From assembly GCA_001800945.1 (NCBI GenBank), contig MGWJ01000021.1, positions 1 through 8,670 of the forward strand: a DNA stretch of 8,670 bases, given 5' to 3'. The position numbers were made by a program, and so were the translations under genes. The notes under the pieces were generated by a model that did no database searches, was not told the DNA's origin, and was given only the letters and a program-made list of their open reading frames with translations. Below are positions 4,528-8,670 of the stretch, piece after piece. Source of the stretch: Flavobacteria bacterium RIFCSPLOWO2_12_FULL_31_7. GTDB lineage: Bacteria > Bacteroidota > Bacteroidia > Flavobacteriales > Flavobacteriaceae. Positions within the stretch are counted from its first letter, which is position 1; every line of letters starts with the position of its first letter.

Positions 4528-6324
4528 ATGAAACACATTAGAAATTTTTGCATTATTGCACATATTGATCACGGAAAAAGTACTTTAGCAGATAGACTTT
4601 TAGGCGCTACACAAACGGTAACGGCCAGAGAAGAAAAAGCACAACTATTAGACAATATGGACTTGGAGCGTGAACGTGGAATTACCATTAAAAGTCACGC
4701 CATTCAAATGGAATACACGTATAAAGGTGAGCAATATATTTTAAATTTAATTGACACTCCAGGTCACGTAGATTTCTCGTACGAGGTTTCTCGTTCTATT
4801 GCGGCATGTGAAGGAGCGTTGTTAATTGTAGATGCAGCACAAAGTATCCAAGCGCAAACCATTTCTAATTTATATTTAGCATTAGATAACGACTTGGAAA
4901 TTATTCCCGTTTTAAATAAAGTAGATTTACCTTCAGCCAATCCCGAAGAAGTTTCAGATGATATTATCGATTTATTAGGTTGTGATTTAGAAGATATTAT
5001 TCACGCGTCTGGTAAAACAGGTTTTGGTGTGGAAAATATTTTAGCCGCTATTATCGAAAAAATTCCACCACCAAAAGGAAATAAAGAAGAACCCTTACAA
5101 GCGTTAATTTTCGATTCACATTACAATCCGTTTAGAGGAATTGAAGTAATTTTCCGTGTGGTAAATGGAGAAATTAAAAAAGGTCAGAAAGTAAAATTCA
5201 TGGCTACAGGAAAAGAATATTATGCAGATGAAATTGGTACTTTGAAATTAAATCAAGTGCCTAAAAATGTGGTTTCTACTGGTGATGTAGGCTATTTAAT
5301 TTCTGGAATTAAAGAAGCAAAAGAAGTAAAAGTTGGAGATACCGTTACAGACGCACTACAACCAACAACGAATATGATTACTGGTTTCGAAGATGTAAAA
5401 CCAATGGTATTTGCCGGAATTTATCCTGTTGATACAGAAGATTATGAAGATTTACGTGCTTCGATGGAAAAATTACAATTGAACGATGCGTCGTTAGTTT
5501 TTGCTCCAGAAAGTTCAGCAGCTTTAGGTTTTGGTTTCCGATGTGGTTTCTTAGGAATGTTACACATGGAAATTATCCAAGAACGTTTAGAACGTGAATT
5601 TGACATGACTGTAATTACTACAGTTCCTAACGTTTCGTACTTGGCTTACACGAAAAAAGAACCAGATACGCCAATTGTTGTAAACAATCCAAGTGATTTG
5701 CCAGACGCAACTAAATTAGATAGAGTAGAAGAACCATATATTAAAGCGACTATCATTACAAAAGCTGATTTTGTGGGTAATGTTATGAGTTTATGTATTG
5801 AAAAACGTGGACAAATTACCAATCAAACCTATTTAACTACCGAGCGTGTGGAATTAAATTTCGATATGCCGTTAGCGGAAATTGTATTTGATTTTTATGA
5901 TAGATTAAAAACAGTTTCCAAAGGTTATGCTTCTTTCGATTATCATCCAATCGGAATGAGAGAATCGAAATTAGTGAAAATGGATATTTTATTAAACGCG
6001 AATCAATTAGATGCACTTTCTGCACTTATTCACGCAGATAATGCGTATAACATTGGTAAGAAAATGTGTGAAAAATTACGTGAGCTAATTCCTCGTCAAC
6101 AGTTTGAAATTCCAATTCAGGCTTCTATTGGTGCTAAAATTATTGCTCGTGAAACCATAAAAGCCCTTCGTAAAGACGTAACCGCAAAATGTTATGGAGG
6201 AGATATTTCTCGTAAACGTAAACTTTTAGAAAAACAGAAAAAAGGGAAAAAACGTATGCGTCAAGTAGGAAATGTTGAAATCCCTCAAGAAGCATTCATG
6301 GCTGTATTAAAACTTAACGATTAA
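4528..6324 (+). CDS. lepA: Translation elongation factor 4 (EF4 / LepA GTPase)
   Basis: A full-length LepA of 598 residues, the standard size. It is a ribosome-dependent GTPase related to EF-G, proposed to back-translocate stalled ribosomes or to assist initiation and 30S biogenesis. GTPase motifs: G1 AHIDHGKST (11-19), G2 RGITIKS (50-56), G3 DTPGHVDF (76-83), G4 NKVD (130-133) and G5 SGKTG (161-165). The EF-G-like domains II, III and V follow: GFGFRCGFLGMLHMEIIQERL lies in the domain III/V junction (nucleotides about 5527-5590). The LepA-specific C-terminal domain ends with the Lys/Arg-rich stretch from YGGDISRKRKLLEKQKKGKKR (nucleotides about 6194-6256) to the end, and EF-G domain IV is absent as expected. 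ATG 4528 gives the canonical MKHIRNFCIIAHIDHGK start; an in-frame TTG at 4516 adds four residues and lies in the heptamer repeat, so it was rejected. It has its own promoter and a strong terminator, so it is probably monocistronic. Confidence 0.98.
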   Translation: MKHIRNFCIIAHIDHGKSTLADRLLGATQTVTAREEKAQLLDNMDLERERGITIKSHAIQMEYTYKGEQYILNLIDTPGHVDFSYEVSRSIAACEGALLIVDAAQSIQAQTISNLYLALDNDLEIIPVLNKVDLPSANPEEVSDDIIDLLGCDLEDIIHASGKTGFGVENILAAIIEKIPPPKGNKEEPLQALIFDSHYNPFRGIEVIFRVVNGEIKKGQKVKFMATGKEYYADEIGTLKLNQVPKNVVSTGDVGYLISGIKEAKEVKVGDTVTDALQPTTNMITGFEDVKPMVFAGIYPVDTEDYEDLRASMEKLQLNDASLVFAPESSAALGFGFRCGFLGMLHMEIIQERLEREFDMTVITTVPNVSYLAYTKKEPDTPIVVNNPSDLPDATKLDRVEEPYIKATIITKADFVGNVMSLCIEKRGQITNQTYLTTERVELNFDMPLAEIVFDFYDRLKTVSKGYASFDYHPIGMRESKLVKMDILLNANQLDALSALIHADNAYNIGKKMCEKLRELIPRQQFEIPIQASIGAKIIARETIKALRKDVTAKCYGGDISRKRKLLEKQKKGKKRMRQVGNVEIPQEAFMAVLKLND

Positions 6325-6347
6325 GTAATAATTTAACAACTTATATG

Positions 6348-6387
6348 AAAACTTATTAAAAAATAGTATTTTTTAATAAGTTTTTTT
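6348..6387 (+). terminator. Strong intrinsic terminator after lepA
   Basis: A 17-bp perfect stem, AAAACTTATTAAAAAAT (6348-6364) with its complement at 6368-6384, closed by a 3-nt loop (AGT) and continuing into a T run to 6387. It starts 24 bp after the lepA stop. The stem is almost entirely A-T pairs. It separates lepA from the surface-protein gene, so the latter needs its own promoter. Confidence 0.85.
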
Positions 6388-6424
6388 CGTTTCAGGACTT
6401 TTTTTTATTAAATTTATATATTGA

Positions 6425-6452
6425 CTATCGAATTTCCCCAAATGATATCGAA
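6425..6452 (+). repeat. Direct repeat TATCGAA upstream of the surface-protein gene
   Basis: TATCGAA occurs at 6426-6432 and 6446-6452, 20 bp apart, the second copy touching the ATG at 6453. A regulator site on one face of the helix or chance are both possible. In the rest of this gap I see only a weak -7-like TAAATTTA (6409-6416). Confidence 0.4.
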
Positions 6453-8670
6453 ATGAAAAAAATTATACACTTTTTGCTGCTTTTTTCGGCAGTTTCTTAT
6501 GCGCAGACTATAACAGTTGATAACACTACAAATTCTCCTACAGATTTAGTGAATTTATTGTTAGGTAATTCTTGTGTGGCTGTTTCAAATATTTCAATTT
6601 CTTCGAATCAGGCTGTTGGATATTTCAATCAAAATGGTTCCAGTTTTCCTATCAGTGAAGGAATTATTTTACGAAGTGGAAATGTTTTAGATACGCAAGG
6701 TTTATATACGGGTTCGAATTTAAGTACAACAGCTACAGGTGGTGGAACAGATGCTTTTTTGCAAAATCTAAGTAATACTAGTAGTGGAACAACTTCTACT
6801 TTAACAGATTTATCATTTTTACAATTCGATTTTGTGCCGATTTCTTCTTCTTTTAGTTTTGATTTTTTATTCGCATCCAATGAATACGGACAATTTCAAT
6901 GTTTATCCAATGATATTTTTGCATTTGAGTTGACCAATATCGCTACGGGTGTAACCACTAATTTAGGTGTAATTCCTGGCACTTCTAATCCAGTTACTGT
7001 AAAAAATATTAAAAATTCTATTTATAATAGTACTTGTAGTTCCACAAATCCAAGTTTATTTGGCGTTTATAATGTAGGAAATCCTGCTGCATCAACTTTA
7101 AATATGCGTGGGCATACCGTGGTTTTGAATGCTTCTTCAGCCGTAATTCCTAATACCGCGTATCGATTAAAATTAGTCATTGCCGATTATGGTGACACAG
7201 ATTACGATTCTTCCGTTTTTATTTCTGGAGGAAGTTTTACGAATTCTTTAAATTTAGGTTCAGACCAAACGATTTGTGCCGGAAACACGTTTCTTTTAGA
7301 TACGCAGTTAGATGCTACCTATACTTATGCGTGGTTTCAAGATGGAAGTCCAGTTGGCGGAAATACTTCAACTTACACCGTAAATGCACCAGGAACCTAT
7401 ACCGTTGAAATTACTAAAGGCAGTTGTTTTTTAACAGATACCATTGTGTTTAATGATTTAGCAGTTACCAATCCAGTTAATTTACAAACTTGTAATACTG
7501 GTGCTGCAAGTTATATTTTTGATTTAACTACGAATAATGAAACTCAATTAGGAATTGATTCTGCCACTTATGATGTGTATTATTATACTTCACCAGCTAA
7601 TGCTGCCGCAAATATTCCCATCGGATCACCTTCTAGTTATTCTACATCTGCGAATCAAACTATATATTTAAAAATATTTAATACGGTTACCAATCAATTT
7701 TGTAATGCTGTTTATTCGTTTGATTTATTAATTAATGCCACCGTAAACGCTACTCAACCTAATGATGTTGAGGTTTGTGAAACTGCTGGAGGAACAACTT
7801 ATTTTTTAAATACTTTAGATGCTGAAGTTTTAAATGGACAATCAGGTTACAGTGTTTTATACTATACTTTTGAAGCAGATGCTCTTGCCGGAAATGGAGC
7901 CGTAATTACTTCAGTAACAATTCCGAATGGCACTTCAACCGTTACGGTTTGGATAAGAATGCAAGACAGTACCAATTCATCTTGTTTTGATGTGACAAGT
8001 GTAGATATTATTGTAAATCCATTACCTCTTGTAGATGAGTTGGCTGATGTAGTAGAATGTAGCAGTTATGTTTTACCAGTGTTAACAAATGGAAATTATT
8101 TTACTGGTCCAAACGGAACAGGAACACCTTTATTTGCTGGAAATACCATCGATATGGGTGCAACATATTACATTTATAACGGTCCAGATGCTAATGGCTG
8201 TTTTAACGAATCTTCTTTTAATGCGTATTTTATTGACGAATATGCCCCAGTTTTAGATAATTGTGGATCATTTACTGTTCCAGCTGCACCGTTTGGAATT
8301 GGCGCTTTTTATACCGCTGCTGGTGGACCAACAGGAACAGGTACCTTAATTCCAGCAGGAACTGTTTATACGAACACTACTTCATCTAGTATTGTACAAA
8401 CTATTTTTTACTATGCAGAAGTCAATTCTGTTTTTTGTAGAGACGAACAATTCGATATCCATATACACCCACTTCCTTTAGTAGATGACCCTGTAGACGT
8501 TACTTATTGCAATACTTATACTTTACCACCTTTAACAAATGGTAATTATTTTTCAGGTTCTGGCGGAACAGGAACTCCTTATTTTGCAGGAGATGCTATT
8601 ACAACTTCTCAAATAATGTATGTTTTTAATAGCAGCTCTTATATAGATGTAGCTGGAAATCCTGGTGGTT
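6453..8670 (+). CDS. Secreted multi-domain surface protein with choice-of-anchor L domain, 3'-truncated
   Basis: The frame is open from ATG 6453 to the right edge (739 full codons, no stop), so the protein continues outside. Residues 1-17 are a Sec signal peptide (MKKIIHFLLLFSAVSYA, cleavage before Gln18). Residues about 20-262 match the choice-of-anchor L type found in Bacteroidota surface proteins: C41, FDFLFASNEYGQF (136-148) with NDIFAFEL just after, and DTDYDSSVFISGGSF (248-262). Residues 266-334 form an Ig/PKD-like domain (DQTICAG to GSCFLTDTIVF, Cys275-Cys325). Two ~95-residue modules follow with Cys347-Cys417 and Cys442-Cys511, then ~75-residue repeats from residue 523. The mature part is rich in Asn, Thr and Ser, poor in Lys and Arg, and nearly free of His and Met. 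Proteins of this architecture normally end in a type IX secretion (type B) sorting domain and are exported across the outer membrane as adhesins or gliding-related proteins; here that end is not visible. Expression must come from a promoter after the lepA terminator. Confidence 0.85.
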   Translation, partial: MKKIIHFLLLFSAVSYAQTITVDNTTNSPTDLVNLLLGNSCVAVSNISISSNQAVGYFNQNGSSFPISEGIILRSGNVLDTQGLYTGSNLSTTATGGGTDAFLQNLSNTSSGTTSTLTDLSFLQFDFVPISSSFSFDFLFASNEYGQFQCLSNDIFAFELTNIATGVTTNLGVIPGTSNPVTVKNIKNSIYNSTCSSTNPSLFGVYNVGNPAASTLNMRGHTVVLNASSAVIPNTAYRLKLVIADYGDTDYDSSVFISGGSFTNSLNLGSDQTICAGNTFLLDTQLDATYTYAWFQDGSPVGGNTSTYTVNAPGTYTVEITKGSCFLTDTIVFNDLAVTNPVNLQTCNTGAASYIFDLTTNNETQLGIDSATYDVYYYTSPANAAANIPIGSPSSYSTSANQTIYLKIFNTVTNQFCNAVYSFDLLINATVNATQPNDVEVCETAGGTTYFLNTLDAEVLNGQSGYSVLYYTFEADALAGNGAVITSVTIPNGTSTVTVWIRMQDSTNSSCFDVTSVDIIVNPLPLVDELADVVECSSYVLPVLTNGNYFTGPNGTGTPLFAGNTIDMGATYYIYNGPDANGCFNESSFNAYFIDEYAPVLDNCGSFTVPAAPFGIGAFYTAAGGPTGTGTLIPAGTVYTNTTSSSIVQTIFYYAEVNSVFCRDEQFDIHIHPLPLVDDPVDVTYCNTYTLPPLTNGNYFSGSGGTGTPYFAGDAITTSQIMYVFNSSSYIDVAGNPGG
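8019..8670 (+). repeat. Tandem ~75-residue repeats within the surface-protein gene
   Basis: Unit 1 begins with PLPLVDELADVVEC (residue 523), unit 2 with the more divergent APVLDNCGSF (598) and unit 3 with PLPLVDDPVDVTYC (673); units 1 and 3 are exactly 150 residues apart. Units 1 and 3 share LP-x-LTNGNYF-x-G-x-GTGTP-x-FAG, and unit 2 keeps VP...FYTAAGGPTGTGT. Each complete unit has a Cys pair (536/583, 604/662), suggesting one disulfide each. At DNA level units 1 and 3 are also clearly alike, for instance TTAACAAATGG and GGAACAGGAAC. The array runs off the window. Confidence 0.75.

Noticed and set aside
5837..6025. Minus-strand open frame inside lepA
   Set aside because: Antisense to the conserved C-terminal half of LepA, with no recognisable feature.
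6629..6880. Minus-strand open frame opposite the surface-protein gene
   Set aside because: The plus-strand frame continues open for more than 2.2 kb with a signal peptide and known domain pattern; this one has no motif.
8019..8670. Idea that repeats mark a CRISPR-like or integron structure
   Set aside because: The periodicity is in frame, preserved at protein level and includes Cys pairs, so it is a coding repeat.

Overview
The window looks like a stretch of chromosome from a low-GC member of the Bacteroidota, most likely the family Flavobacteriaceae and plausibly Flavobacterium itself. The evidence is strongly AT-rich intergenic DNA, start codons preceded by A-rich leaders rather than clear Shine-Dalgarno sequences, several -7 boxes of the Bacteroidota type TAnnTTTG, and a large secreted protein with a choice-of-anchor L domain followed by Cys-paired modules, as in gliding/type IX secretion organisms. 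No rRNA, tRNA, CRISPR array, insertion sequence or phage gene was seen. Genus-level assignment is inference.

Layout, left to right. (1) Positions 1-1565: the 3' part of a PLP-dependent group II decarboxylase overlaps by 8 bp a 5-formyltetrahydrofolate cyclo-ligase gene; the two are probably one transcript. (2) Positions 1599-2110: a promoter, a small four-helix membrane protein (cytochrome-b-like at best) and an intrinsic terminator. (3) Positions 2118-2579: a minimal secreted RlpA-type double-psi beta-barrel protein. It converges on (4) a minus-strand CYTH/triphosphate tunnel enzyme gene (2653-3120), with an inverted repeat between them. (5) Positions 3121-3299: a divergent intergenic region carrying tandem CATATAAGT and CATTAAGT units and a very long hairpin. 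(6) Positions 3300-4376: dinB, DNA polymerase IV. (7) Positions 4377-4527: a promoter overlapped by a perfect dyad and a heptanucleotide repeat next to the start of (8) lepA (4528-6324), which ends in a strong 17-bp hairpin terminator. (9) Position 6453 to the right edge: the first 739 residues of a secreted adhesin-like protein (signal peptide, choice-of-anchor L domain, Ig-like domain, two ~95-residue Cys-paired modules, then ~75-residue tandem repeats). It is cut off by the window and probably ends in a type IX sorting domain outside it.

The genes are mostly independent housekeeping functions (folate salvage, cell-wall remodelling, translesion synthesis, elongation-factor-assisted translation) rather than one pathway. 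I did not find a convincing new multi-gene system. The least explained items are the truncated surface protein and the non-coding structure: the 3151-3240 repeat/hairpin, the dyad on the lepA promoter and the heptamer repeat beside the lepA start.
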